From assembly GCA_937922435.1 (NCBI GenBank), contig CAKZVT010000047.1, positions 1 to 64,000 on the forward strand: DNA of 64,000 nt, in the 5' to 3' direction. This DNA is from an uncultured Prevotella sp. GTDB taxonomy: Bacteria; Bacteroidota; Bacteroidia; Bacteroidales; Bacteroidaceae. The first letter of the stretch is position 1; the number at the start of each line of letters is the position of its first letter. The notes under the pieces are model-generated. The model ran no database searches and had not been told where the DNA came from. It was given only the letters and a program-made list of their open reading frames with translations. The translations under genes were made by a program, and so were the position numbers. This document shows, piece by piece, positions 42,325 through 50,847 of the stretch.

Positions 42325-43627
42325 TCTCTCTCTCTTTGAGCTTAACTCCCTTGTCCGCGAGGCCGTCGAGCTGACCCTGCCCGGCGACTACTGGGTGGAG
42401 GCCGAGCTGTCGGAGGTGCGCGAGCGTGGCGGGCATTGCTACATGGAGCTTGTGCAGAAATACCCCGACGGCGTTACGCCCGTGGCGCGGGCGTCGGCCA
42501 AATGCTGGCGCAGCGTGTGGATGCTGGTGCGTCCCCACTTCGAGCGCGTCACCGGCGAGGCGTTTCATGCAGGCTTGAAAGTGCTGCTGAAGGTGCACGC
42601 CCAGTTCCATGAAAACTACGGTTTCTCGTGGATTGTGTCAGACATCGACCCCACGTTCACCCTCGGCGACATGGCGCGCCGCCGCCAGGAGGTCATCCGC
42701 AGGCTGAAGGCCGAGGGCGTGTTCGACCTCAACAAGCAGCTCGCCCTTCCGCCTTTTGCCCAGCGTATAGCCGTAATTTCCAGTGAGACGGCGGCAGGCT
42801 ACGGCGACTTTTGCAACCAGCTTGACACCAATCAGTTCGGCTTCGCGTTCACGGTGACGCTCTTCCCGGCCATAATGCAGGGCGAACGCACGGCGCGGAG
42901 CATCATTGCCGCCCTCAATGCGGTGAACGCCGAGGCCGCGAATTATGACTGCGTGGTCGTAATCCGCGGCGGAGGAGCTACGAGCGACCTGTCCGCTTTC
43001 GACTCGTTGGAGCTTGCAGAGAACGTTGCCAACTTCCCTTTGCCCGTAATAACAGGCATCGGCCACGAGCGCGACGAGAGCGTTGTTGACATGGTTGCGC
43101 ATACAAGGGCGAAGACGCCGACGGCCGCCGCCGCCCTGCTTGTTGACAACCTGAAGCGTACTGCGGAGCGCATCGACCGCGCACGCGACGCCATCGCAAC
43201 CGCTGTAAACCGCCGCATGGACTTCGAGCGGATGCGCCTTGCACGCCTGGCGGAGCGCGTGCCTGTGCTGTTCGCCCTCGTGAGGACACGCCAGCAGGCG
43301 CGCATCGACGCATTGTATGCCCGTATGGGTGCAGCCGTAAAGGCAGGCATGGAGGCAGCCTCGCATCGTCTTGACCGCCTGGCCGAGGCCGTGCAGCCCC
43401 TTGCCGCACGCCGCATGACCGCCGAGAACCACCGCCTTGAACTGTTGGCGCAGCGCATCGCCGCCCTCGACCCTGCACGCCTGCTGCGCCGCGGCTACTC
43501 GATAACGCTGCACAACGGGCGAGCCGTGCGCTCGTCGGCGGCGTTGAAGGACGGCGACGTCATCGAAACACTGTTCGGCCGTGGCCGCATAAAGTCAAAA
43601 GTAACCAAGGACAAGGAGCAGGAGTAG
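42248..43627 (+). CDS. xseA: Exodeoxyribonuclease VII large subunit, repeat-fused N-terminus
   Basis: A protein of 459 residues. The usual XseA N-terminus begins at about LSLFELNSLVREAVEL; here it is preceded by MKYQDTLFTPNQANQASSLR and EGGGGY, and the SSLREGGGG part is encoded by a family A arm. No start codon lies between the repeat and LSLFEL, so the fusion seems real. The OB-fold DYWVEAELSEVRERGGHCYMEL and the catalytic core (RIAVISSETAAGYGDF, IRGGGATSDLSAFDS, GIGHERDESVVD) are intact. It acts with XseB to degrade single-stranded DNA. Confidence 0.93.
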   Translation: MKYQDTLFTPNQANQASSLREGGGGYLSLFELNSLVREAVELTLPGDYWVEAELSEVRERGGHCYMELVQKYPDGVTPVARASAKCWRSVWMLVRPHFERVTGEAFHAGLKVLLKVHAQFHENYGFSWIVSDIDPTFTLGDMARRRQEVIRRLKAEGVFDLNKQLALPPFAQRIAVISSETAAGYGDFCNQLDTNQFGFAFTVTLFPAIMQGERTARSIIAALNAVNAEAANYDCVVVIRGGGATSDLSAFDSLELAENVANFPLPVITGIGHERDESVVDMVAHTRAKTPTAAAALLVDNLKRTAERIDRARDAIATAVNRRMDFERMRLARLAERVPVLFALVRTRQQARIDALYARMGAAVKAGMEAASHRLDRLAEAVQPLAARRMTAENHRLELLAQRIAALDPARLLRRGYSITLHNGRAVRSSAALKDGDVIETLFGRGRIKSKVTKDKEQE

Positions 43628-43690
43628 CATCACCTCGTTTCCCATTACTCCCAGCTCTCCCAGTGCTCCCATAACTCCCAAAAACCAAAC
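43625..43690. repeat. Class C word array (ACTCCCAGCTCTCCC type, single arm)
   Basis: Repeated CCCATTACTCCCAGCTCTCCC-like words between xseA and xseB, only one arm. Similar words recur at 53325-53370. Confidence 0.55.
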
Positions 43691-43693
43691 AAC

Positions 43694-43882
43694 ATGAAAG
43701 AAACAACCTACGAGGAAGCCATCAAGCAGCTTGAAGCCATCGTTGCCAAGATGGAAAACGACGAGCTCGACATCGACAGCCTGTCGCAGCAGCTCAAGAC
43801 CGCGCAGAAGCTAATCAAGCTATGCAAGGACAAGCTGGCCAAGGCCGACGGCGAAATCAAGAAAATACTCGACAATCAATAA
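43694..43882 (+). CDS. xseB: Exodeoxyribonuclease VII small subunit
   Basis: A 62-residue helical protein with the family pattern YEEAIKQLEAIVAKMENDELDIDSLSQQLKTA. Several copies bind one XseA to form exonuclease VII. It lies 66 bases after xseA on the same strand. Length is typical. Confidence 0.93.
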   Translation: MKETTYEEAIKQLEAIVAKMENDELDIDSLSQQLKTAQKLIKLCKDKLAKADGEIKKILDNQ

Positions 43883-43993
43883 TCCGACACTTGGCGTATC
43901 GGGCTTGTCTGGCTAATCGGGCTTATCTGTCCGATTGCCTTTGCCTTGCCTAAAATTATTCGGTAAAAAATTGTTTGTTACTAAGATAATTGT

Positions 43994-44001
43994 TACTTTT
44001 G
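43994..44001 (+). promoter_or_regulatory. Candidate -7 box for ilvE
   Basis: TACTTTTG, with ATTG at 43970-43973 (gap 20) as a possible -33 box. It lies 31 bases before the ilvE start. Confidence 0.5.
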
Positions 44002-44032
44002 CAACAATAAACTCATAAATTAAAGCTGTATT

Positions 44033-45055
44033 ATGAAAAATATGGATTGGGCTAACCTGTCTTTCGGTTATGTTCCGACAGACTACAACGTCCGTTGCTT
44101 CTACCGCGACGGCAAGTGGGGAGAAATCGAAGTGTGCTCCGACGAGTACATCAAGATGCACATGGCGGCTACCTGCCTGCATTACGGCCAGGAGGCGTTC
44201 GAGGGACTGAAGGCGTACCGTTGCCCGGACGGCAAGGTGCGTGTGTTCCGCATGGACGAGAACGCCGCGCGCCTGCAAAGCACATGCCGCGGAATACTCA
44301 TGCCCGAGGTGTCCACCGAGCTGTTCGAGGAGATGGTTGCCAAGGTTGTACGCCTCAATCAGGACTACATCCCGACTTACGAAAGCGGAGCAACGCTTTA
44401 CATACGTCCGCTTCTGCTGGGCATGTCGGCGCAGGTTGGAGTGCATCCGGCTTCAGAATACATGTTCATGATATTCGTAACGCCCGTAGGCCCGTACTTC
44501 AAGGGAGGCTTTGCCACCAATCCATACGTCATCATACGCGAGTACGACCGTGCCGCTCCGCTCGGCACCGGTATATATAAGGTGGGCGGAAACTACGCCG
44601 CTTCGTTGCGTGCCAACAAGATGGCGCACGACCTTGGCTATGCCTGCGAGTTCTATCTCGACGCTAAGGAAAAGAAGTATATTGACGAATGCGGTGCCGC
44701 CAACTTCTTCGGCATCAAGGACAACACGTATGTCACTCCGAAGTCTACCAGCATACTGCCCAGCATTACCAACAAGAGCCTCATGCAGCTGGCCGAGGAC
44801 ATGGGCATGAAGGTGGAGCGCAGGCAAATCCCCGAGGAAGAACTTGCCACGTTCGAGGAGGCCGGAGCCTGCGGCACTGCGGCCGTAATCAGCCCCATCT
44901 CGCGGATAGACGACCTCGAGAACAACAAGAGCTACGTCATCAGCAAGGACGGCAAGCCCGGTCCTATAAGCACAATGCTGTACAACAAGCTGCGCAACAT
45001 ACAGTACGGCATTGAGCCTGACGTGCATGGTTGGACGAAAGTGATAATCGGATAA
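44033..45055 (+). CDS. ilvE: Branched-chain amino acid aminotransferase
   Basis: A 340-residue class IV PLP aminotransferase. The PLP lysine is K183 in GTGIYKVGGNYAAS. Other landmarks are HYGQEAFEGLKAYR near residue 50, ATLYIRPLLLGM near 120, ECGAANFFGI near 220 and EEAGACGTAAVISPI near 280. It makes Leu, Ile and Val from their keto acids. Length matches the eukaryote-like BCAT group found in Bacteroidetes. Confidence 0.95.
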   Translation: MKNMDWANLSFGYVPTDYNVRCFYRDGKWGEIEVCSDEYIKMHMAATCLHYGQEAFEGLKAYRCPDGKVRVFRMDENAARLQSTCRGILMPEVSTELFEEMVAKVVRLNQDYIPTYESGATLYIRPLLLGMSAQVGVHPASEYMFMIFVTPVGPYFKGGFATNPYVIIREYDRAAPLGTGIYKVGGNYAASLRANKMAHDLGYACEFYLDAKEKKYIDECGAANFFGIKDNTYVTPKSTSILPSITNKSLMQLAEDMGMKVERRQIPEEELATFEEAGACGTAAVISPISRIDDLENNKSYVISKDGKPGPISTMLYNKLRNIQYGIEPDVHGWTKVIIG

Positions 45056-45155
45056 ATTAAGAATTAAGAGTTAAGAATTAAGAAAATATGCTTTGCCGGA
45101 TGTCTTAATCGGTATTTTTCTTAACTCTTAACTCTTAATTCTTAACTCTTAATTT
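45055..45155. repeat. Class C inverted word array (TTAAGAATTAAGAG type)
   Basis: The left arm AATTAAGAATTAAGAG, GTTAAGAATTAAG and the right arm CTTAACTCTTAACTC, TTAATTCTTAACTC are reverse complements of the same words, about 35 bases apart. It lies between ilvE and trmB; the left arm starts at the ilvE stop codon. Confidence 0.8.
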
Positions 45156-45162
45156 AAATAAG

Positions 45163-45933
45163 ATGGGCAAAGGCAAGCTGGCCAAGTTCGCTGACATGGA
45201 GCGTTACGCGAACGTATTTCAGTATCCGTATTCAGTGATTGACAACGTACCTTTCGAGATGAAAGGGCGTTGGCGCGAGATGTATTTCCATAACGACAAC
45301 CCCATTGTGCTCGAGCTTGGCTGCGGCAGGGGCGAGTATGCCGTAGGACTGGCGCGGATGTTTCCCGATGTCAACTTCATCGGTGTCGACATAAAGGGTG
45401 CGCGTATGTGGACGGGAGCTACGCAGGCACTGGCCGAAGGGCTGGCAAACGTGGCCTTCCTGCGTACCAACATCGAGCTGATTGACCGCTTTTTCGCCCC
45501 TGGCGAGGTGCAGGAAATATGGCTTACGTTCAGCGACCCGCAGATGAAGAATGTGCGCAAGCGGCTTACCTCTACCTTCTTTATGGAGCGTTACCGCCGC
45601 TTCCTCGTAGACGACGGCATTGTGCATCTCAAGACTGACAGCAACTTCCTTTTCACTTACACCCGGTACATGGTGTCGCATAACGGCCTGCCGGTGCTCT
45701 TTATGACGGAGGACCTTTATCATACAGCCGATATGGACGAAGCCACGCGCCGCATACTTTCCATACAGACCTACTACGAGAGCCAGTGGATTGAGCGCGG
45801 ACTGAACATACGCTACATGAAGTTCCGCCTGCCGCACGGCGTGGACTTGACGGAGTCGGGCGTGGAAATTCCCGTCGACGACTACCGCAGTTACAAGCGC
45901 AACGGGCGTAGCGGAGTGGAAAAGCGAAAATGA
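45163..45933 (+). CDS. trmB: tRNA (guanine-N7)-methyltransferase
   Basis: A 256-residue SAM-dependent enzyme that makes m7G46 in tRNA. Motif I is LELGCGRGEYAVGLA near residue 50; FIGVDIKGARMW near 75; and EIWLTFSDPQMKNVRKRLTS near 122, which replaces the usual PDPWPKKRHxKRR pattern but keeps the acidic and basic positions. This form is common in Bacteroidetes. N- and C-terminal extensions are modest. Confidence 0.92.
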   Translation: MGKGKLAKFADMERYANVFQYPYSVIDNVPFEMKGRWREMYFHNDNPIVLELGCGRGEYAVGLARMFPDVNFIGVDIKGARMWTGATQALAEGLANVAFLRTNIELIDRFFAPGEVQEIWLTFSDPQMKNVRKRLTSTFFMERYRRFLVDDGIVHLKTDSNFLFTYTRYMVSHNGLPVLFMTEDLYHTADMDEATRRILSIQTYYESQWIERGLNIRYMKFRLPHGVDLTESGVEIPVDDYRSYKRNGRSGVEKRK

Positions 45934-46043
45934 GTTGGCAGGTCAAGCATATAGAGCCAAGACTTTTGGAATTGTTAGTTTCCGGCAGTCTTTGCTCTCT
46001 TTTTGTTCCTTGTTTTTACGGTTAACGGTCAATCGGCTTCTCA

Positions 46044-46100
46044 TTGGCCGCCTTTTGCATTGTGAAATGCCGTCTTTCGTATGATAAAAAGTATCCTTTT
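46044..46100. repeat. Family B multi-hairpin repeat, locus 10 (degraded)
   Basis: GGCCGCCTTTTGCATTGTG and AAATGCCGTCTTTCG are recognisable, then the pattern is lost. The left flank GGTTAACGGTCAATCGGC resembles the family flank. It lies in the 314-base region between trmB and mrp. Confidence 0.6.
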
Positions 46101-46215
46101 GTCTGTCTTTTATGAGCGTGTGATATAACGTGTTGACAGCAAGATAGTTATGCTCTGACTGACATGTGGCGGATAATTTGTGCGGATAAAAGCGAAGAGT
46201 AACGGGATAATTTTA

Positions 46216-46223
46216 TAATTTTG
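46216..46223 (+). promoter_or_regulatory. Candidate -7 box for mrp
   Basis: TAATTTTG, 25 bases before the mrp start at 46248. No standard -33 box. Confidence 0.4.
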
Positions 46224-46247
46224 CACGGAGAAAACAACAGAAGCATT

Positions 46248-47345
46248 ATGACGCTATATCCGAAACTGATAATGGACGCCCTGGCTACAGTGACGTATCC
46301 AGGCACAAAGAAAAACCTTGTGGAGAGCGAGATGGTGGCCGACAACCTGCGGATTGACGGCATGAAGGTGTCGTTCTCGCTCATCTTCCCACGCGACACC
46401 GACCCCTTCATGAAGTCGACGCTCAAGGCCGCCGAGGCGGCAATACACTACCACGTAAGCAAGGACGTGGAGGTGACAATCGACGTGGAGACCAAGTCGA
46501 AGCCACGCCCCGAGCCGGGCAAGATGCTGCCGGGCGTAAAGAACGTTGTGGCGGTAAGCTCGGGCAAGGGCGGAGTAGGCAAGAGCACCGTTGCGGCCAA
46601 CCTTGCCATCGCGCTGGCACGCCTTGGATACAAAGTAGGTCTGCTCGACACCGACATCTTCGGCCCGTCGATGCCCAAGATGTTCGACGTGGAGGACGCG
46701 CGCCCTTATGCCGTTAACAAGGACGGCCGCGACCTCATAGAGCCCATAGAAAAATACGGCGTGAAGCTGTTGAGCATAGGCTTTTTCGTAAATCCCGACA
46801 CGGCGACGCTGTGGCGCGGCGGCATGGCGTCGAACGCGCTGAAGCAGCTAATCGGCGATGCCGACTGGGGCGACCTTGACTACTTTATACTCGACACGCC
46901 TCCGGGCACGAGCGACATCCACCTTACACTGCTTCAGACGCTGGCCATCACCGGCGCGGTCATCGTGAGCACGCCGCAGAAGGTGGCCTTGGCCGACGCA
47001 CGCAAGGGCATCGACATGTACAGGAACGACAAGGTGAACGTGCCCATACTGGGACTGGTGGAGAACATGGCATGGTTTACCCCGGCCGAGCTGCCAGAGA
47101 ACAGGTATTACATCTTCGGCAAGGACGGATGCATGAACCTTGCAAAGGAGATGGGCGTGCCACTGTTGGCGCAGATACCGATGGTGCAGAGCATCTGCGA
47201 GAGCGGCGACGACGGCAAGCCTTCGGCTCTCGACGCCGACACCATGACCGGCCAGGCGTTCATCAACCTGGCGCAGGCCGTTGTCACTACGGTGAACCGT
47301 AGGAACAAGGAGCAAGGGCCGACGAAGGTGGTGGAAGTGAAGTAA
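46248..47345 (+). CDS. Mrp/ApbC-type iron-sulfur cluster carrier ATPase
   Basis: A protein of 365 residues with an N-terminal MIP18/DUF59-like domain (about 1-85) and a ParA-like ATPase domain. The deviant Walker A is SGKGGVGKSTVAANL near residue 105. Such proteins carry Fe-S clusters to target proteins. Oddity: the CxxC that usually binds the cluster after ENM is missing; the segment reads ENMAWFTPAELPENRYYIF, followed by GKDGCMN. ATG at 46248 is preferred to a TTG that overlaps the -7 box. Confidence 0.9.
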   Translation: MTLYPKLIMDALATVTYPGTKKNLVESEMVADNLRIDGMKVSFSLIFPRDTDPFMKSTLKAAEAAIHYHVSKDVEVTIDVETKSKPRPEPGKMLPGVKNVVAVSSGKGGVGKSTVAANLAIALARLGYKVGLLDTDIFGPSMPKMFDVEDARPYAVNKDGRDLIEPIEKYGVKLLSIGFFVNPDTATLWRGGMASNALKQLIGDADWGDLDYFILDTPPGTSDIHLTLLQTLAITGAVIVSTPQKVALADARKGIDMYRNDKVNVPILGLVENMAWFTPAELPENRYYIFGKDGCMNLAKEMGVPLLAQIPMVQSICESGDDGKPSALDADTMTGQAFINLAQAVVTTVNRRNKEQGPTKVVEVK

Positions 47346-47510
47346 AAGCCCCTCCCCAGCCCTCCCGGGGGAGGGAGTCTAGAATGCTTGATATATATAT
47401 AAATTTTACATAATTAAAAGGCTTGCCTGTAATATTGGAACAGGCAAGCCTTTTATTATATTGTAAGGGTAATCAAACTCCCTCCCTTGGGGAGGGTTGG
47501 GGTGGGTGTC
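47346..47510. repeat. Family A inverted repeat pair between mrp and cydB
   Basis: A reverse arm at 47346-47382 starting immediately after the mrp stop, and a forward arm at 47474-47510, eight bases before the cydB stop on the other strand. Both arms carry intact four-tract G motifs. A strong terminator hairpin lies between them. Confidence 0.9.
47416..47454. terminator. Bidirectional terminator between mrp and cydB
   Basis: Stem AAAAGGCTTGCCTGT / ACAGGCAAGCCTTTT with a nine-base loop. T runs on both strands fit use by mrp (+) and cydB (-). Confidence 0.88.
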
Positions 47511-47517
47511 GTGTGTT

Positions 47518-48621
47518 TTATTTCCTGTCCATCTTCCTCCAAACATACGCTATGTAGGCGAGGACGAACGGGACGAGCAGCGAGACGTAGAACATCACCG
47601 TGAGGGTGAACTCGCTGCTGCAGCTGTTGGCAATGTTGAGGCTGCTCTGCAGGTCGGCGGTAGACGGATAGTAAGCGGTGTTGTTCCATCCTGCGCAGAG
47701 CAGCAGGCTTAGCACTGCGAGCACCGCACCGATGCCGGCAGGCCATATTCCGCGCGTGTATGTCGCGCTGAAGATTGTCTTCATACAGCCGAACAGGAAC
47801 AGCGAGACTCCGGCGAGCAAGGTTACGGCGAGAGGCCACATCTGGCAGAAATTGTTGAAATACTTGTCAGGCTCGATGAATGTTTCACCTGTAGCGGGGT
47901 CGAAGGCGTAGCCGTCTTTCAGCAGGATGTACACAACGGCGACAATGAAGAACACGAGGAACGGCACGAAGTTGCCTACAAGACGCACCGTGCCCCGGCG
48001 GCGTATGCTTGCGTTGTCAACGTTGTTGATGACGTAGAGTATGCCGAGAATGCGTGCGAGGAAGAATACGGCGAGGCCGAATATCCAGTTCCAGCCGTTG
48101 AGCAGGGCGTCGAGTCCGTGGCTGGCGTTGGCCCAACGGCTGATGATGGGATTTGCGCCGCCGAAGATGCTGGCCTTCTCGACGATGAAGTTAGAGCCGT
48201 TGAAGAATGTAGCCACGGCTATGCCGAGCAGCAGCGGGCCAGCAATGCCGTTGATTACGAGAAACCACTGGAAGGTGCGTGCGCCGAGCAGATTGCCCAG
48301 CTTATGCTGGAACTCATAGCTGACGGCCTGAAGCACAAACGTGACGAGTATGAGCATCCACACCCAGTAAGCACCGCCGAAGCTGGTGCTGTAAAACAAC
48401 GGGAACGAGGCGAAGAACGCTCCGCCGAACGTGACGAGCGTGGTGAACGTCAGTTCCCACTTCTTGCCGGTGGAATTGGTTATAAGGCGGCGTTCGTCAT
48501 CGTTCGCGCTTAGCGAGAACATGACGGAGTTTGCGCCCTGCACGAACATCATGAACACCAGCAACGCTCCGAGCAGGGAAACGACGAACCACCAATAGTG
48601 TTGTAAGAAATCGTATGACAT
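47518..48621 (-). CDS. cydB: Cytochrome bd oxidase subunit II
   Basis: A 367-residue membrane protein with about eight or nine helices. Typical CydB features are FVQGANSVMFSLSANDDERRLITNSTGKKWELTFTTLVTFGGAFFASFPLFYSTSFGGAYWVWM in the first third (family segment), and VYILLKDGYAFDPATG. With CydA it forms a quinol oxidase that reduces oxygen with high affinity. It follows cydA after a class C word array. Confidence 0.95.
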   Translation of the reverse strand: MSYDFLQHYWWFVVSLLGALLVFMMFVQGANSVMFSLSANDDERRLITNSTGKKWELTFTTLVTFGGAFFASFPLFYSTSFGGAYWVWMLILVTFVLQAVSYEFQHKLGNLLGARTFQWFLVINGIAGPLLLGIAVATFFNGSNFIVEKASIFGGANPIISRWANASHGLDALLNGWNWIFGLAVFFLARILGILYVINNVDNASIRRRGTVRLVGNFVPFLVFFIVAVVYILLKDGYAFDPATGETFIEPDKYFNNFCQMWPLAVTLLAGVSLFLFGCMKTIFSATYTRGIWPAGIGAVLAVLSLLLCAGWNNTAYYPSTADLQSSLNIANSCSSEFTLTVMFYVSLLVPFVLAYIAYVWRKMDRK

Positions 48622-48627
48622 ACATTT

Positions 48628-48758
48628 TATTAATTATAAATGAAAAATTAAAAATGAATAATTTGGCTTACGCCACGATAGACTTTTGTCGTAATCGTTT
48701 ATCATTTTAATTATTCATTATTCATTATTCATTGTTCATTTTCACATTATTCATTTCT
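48628..48758. repeat. Class C inverted word array (ATTCATTATTC type)
   Basis: The left arm (about 48628-48663) has AAAAATTAAAAATGAATAATT words; the right arm (about 48708-48758) has AATTATTCATTATTCATT words. It lies inside the cyd operon between cydA and cydB, so it must be transcribed. Confidence 0.75.
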
Positions 48759-50339
48759 TTCATATTCAGGCCCTTTCTTTATGGCCTTGCACATTATGTT
48801 GATTTCAACGATGAGCAGCAGGGTGAATAATGCGAGGAACACGAAGAAGGTGAGCATGACAGAGCCTGAACTGACGTCGGACACGGCGACCCACGTAGGC
48901 AGCATGTCCTGGATAGTCCACGGCTGGCGGCCAAACTCGGCGACTAGCCATCCAGCCTCGCTGGCTATGTAGCCGAGAGGCAAGAGCGCCATGCCCGTGA
49001 CGTGAAGCCAGCGCATCTTGGTTATGTCCTTCTTGTATGAAAGGAATGTTGACAAGGCAAAGAACAGTAGGAACAGAACGCCCAGGCCAACCATCACGCG
49101 GAACGCCCAGAAGCACAGGGGAATGTAAGGTACGGTCTGTTCGGCGTTGTCGATGTATCCGTAGCCGAAGTATCTGATGTTCTCGTCGAGCGTCTTACGG
49201 TGGTTCGCTGCGGCTATTGCGTCTCCGCTTGTTTGAGCCTCGCGGTAGCCAGAAAGCGCGGCGATAGCCTTGCGCCCGCGCTCCATCTTCTCGTCAAGCG
49301 GTATCGCCGTAGTGCCGTCGGGCTGGGTATATCCGCCGCGTATAATGTCGTTTATGCCGGGAACGTAGCCGTTGAAGTCGCGTGTGGCGAGGAACGAAAG
49401 CATGTTGGGCATTGCGATTTTCATCGGCGCCTCTTCGCCGGAGGCGTAGTTGGGTTGGCTGAACGGGTTTACGGCGGCGACTACGGTCAGCCCTTCGCCC
49501 TGTCCGCCGTCGTAGAGAGCCTCCATTGCGGCAAGCTTCATGGGCTGCGCCTGTGCAACCATGTACGCCGAGCTGTCGCCGGTATGTATGGCAAGGAGCG
49601 ACGACACAAGGCCGACGATGGAGGCAATCTTCATGCTCTGTACGGCAAGGCGGCGGTCACGGTCGGCCTGTTGCTCGTCCTTGCTGCGGCGGTACATGAG
49701 GTAGCAGCTTACGGCCACGGTGAAGATAGCTCCGATAATCCATGCCGATATGACTGTATGGAAGAACTTGTCGACGGCGAACGGCGACAAGGCCACTTCT
49801 GCGAACGAGGTCATCTCGTTGCGCATTGTGTCAGGGTTGAACGCCTGTCCCACTGGGTATTGCATCCAGGCATTGGCGACGAGTATCCACCAGGCGGATA
49901 TTGTAGCGCCAAGTCCGGTGAGCCATGTGGAGGCGAGATGGAAGCCGCGTGACACCTTCTCCCATCCGAAGAACATCACGCCTACAAACGTGGCTTCGAG
50001 GAAGAACGCCACAATGCCCTCGATAGCAAGCGGCGCGCCGAATATGTCGCCCACGAGCCATGAGTAGTTGCTCCAGTTAGTGCCGAACTCGAACTCGAGT
50101 ATTATGCCCGTAGCCACGCCCATGGCGAAGTTGATGCCGAACAGCTTTTGCCAGAAGCGTGACGCGTCTTTCCAAAATGTCTTGCCGGTGCGGTAATAAC
50201 ACGTTTCCATGATGCCCATGATAACGGCAAGTCCTAATGTAAGCGGCACAAAGAGCCAATGGTAAATGGCGGTGAGCGCGAACTGCGCCCTCGACCAGTC
50301 AACAGTGCCCGTGGTTATGCCTAATAATAGGTTGTCCAT
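48747..50339 (-). CDS. cydA: Cytochrome bd oxidase subunit I
   Basis: A 530-residue membrane protein. The haem-ligand region DWSRAQFALTAIYHWLFVPLTLG holds the conserved His (residue 27), GWEKVSRGFHLASTWL and the segment with FALSTFLSYKKDI are also typical. The length and the insert around residues 250-380 point to a long periplasmic Q loop. It oxidises quinol and reduces oxygen together with CydB. It is preceded by the DUF4492 gene, a usual neighbour in Bacteroidetes. Confidence 0.96.
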   Translation of the reverse strand: MDNLLLGITTGTVDWSRAQFALTAIYHWLFVPLTLGLAVIMGIMETCYYRTGKTFWKDASRFWQKLFGINFAMGVATGIILEFEFGTNWSNYSWLVGDIFGAPLAIEGIVAFFLEATFVGVMFFGWEKVSRGFHLASTWLTGLGATISAWWILVANAWMQYPVGQAFNPDTMRNEMTSFAEVALSPFAVDKFFHTVISAWIIGAIFTVAVSCYLMYRRSKDEQQADRDRRLAVQSMKIASIVGLVSSLLAIHTGDSSAYMVAQAQPMKLAAMEALYDGGQGEGLTVVAAVNPFSQPNYASGEEAPMKIAMPNMLSFLATRDFNGYVPGINDIIRGGYTQPDGTTAIPLDEKMERGRKAIAALSGYREAQTSGDAIAAANHRKTLDENIRYFGYGYIDNAEQTVPYIPLCFWAFRVMVGLGVLFLLFFALSTFLSYKKDITKMRWLHVTGMALLPLGYIASEAGWLVAEFGRQPWTIQDMLPTWVAVSDVSSGSVMLTFFVFLALFTLLLIVEINIMCKAIKKGPEYERNE

Positions 50340-50340
50340 A

Positions 50341-50433
50341 TTTTATAAGTTAAGAATTAAGAATTTAAGAATTAAGAGCCTGACGTTTTGCATGGTAATG
50401 GATTATTCATTTTTCATTATTCATTATTCATTC
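50341..50433. repeat. Class C mixed word arrays before cydA
   Basis: TTAAGAATTAAGAATTTAAG words are followed, after about 35 bases, by ATTCATTATTCATTATTC words. The two parts are not complementary to each other; they match the arrays at 45055 and 48628. It looks like a remnant or a mixture. Confidence 0.6.
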
Positions 50434-50632
50434 TTTTGATTATTTGCGTTGACACGTAGTCGGCTTCGTTGCCGTCGGCCCGCTCCTGAAGAATGTCAGG
50501 CATGAGGAAGAGTTTTAGCACGGCAAATATTACGACAAGTTTGACTATTACGACAAGCCACAGCGTTTTGCCGAGCCTCATGCTTTTGAATCCGTCGTGA
50601 TAAAAGCTTATGATTTGTCTAATCATTGCCAT
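50417..50632 (-). CDS. DUF4492-type small membrane protein
   Basis: A 71-residue protein with one membrane helix (LWLVVIVKLVVIFAVLKLFLM) after a short amphipathic N-terminus (MIRQIISFYHDGFKSMRLGK). It matches the DUF4492 pattern, whose genes typically sit directly before cydA in Bacteroidetes. Likely an assembly or accessory subunit of the bd oxidase, by analogy with small Cyd subunits; this is inference. Confidence 0.82.
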   Translation of the reverse strand: MAMIRQIISFYHDGFKSMRLGKTLWLVVIVKLVVIFAVLKLFLMPDILQERADGNEADYVSTQIIKRMNNE

Positions 50633-50687
50633 GTTGTTGTGTTTTCGCTATTAAGGTTGTGCAAGACAGGCATGTACCTGCATGATG

Positions 50688-50724
50688 CAAAGGTAAAAAA
50701 TCATTTTGAATATTGTTCAATATT
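50688..50724 (-). promoter_or_regulatory. cyd promoter with palindromic operator candidate
   Basis: A minus-strand -7 box TACCTTTG at 50688-50695. Just upstream is a palindrome: TTGAA-TATTG-TTCAA at 50706-50720, overlapping AATATTG-TT-CAATATT at 50709-50724. It covers the place of the -33 box. Its position and symmetry fit a site for a dimeric regulator, possibly an FNR/CRP-type protein. Confidence 0.55.
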
Positions 50725-50847
50725 TCGGTAAAATTACTAATTTTACAAATTTAAGTATTATAGTTTGAAAAAATTGATGGCGTTTGAAGGAAATAGGCTA
50801 ATTTTGCATGAGTATAATTTTGACAAGTAAAAATCTGAAGATTAATT

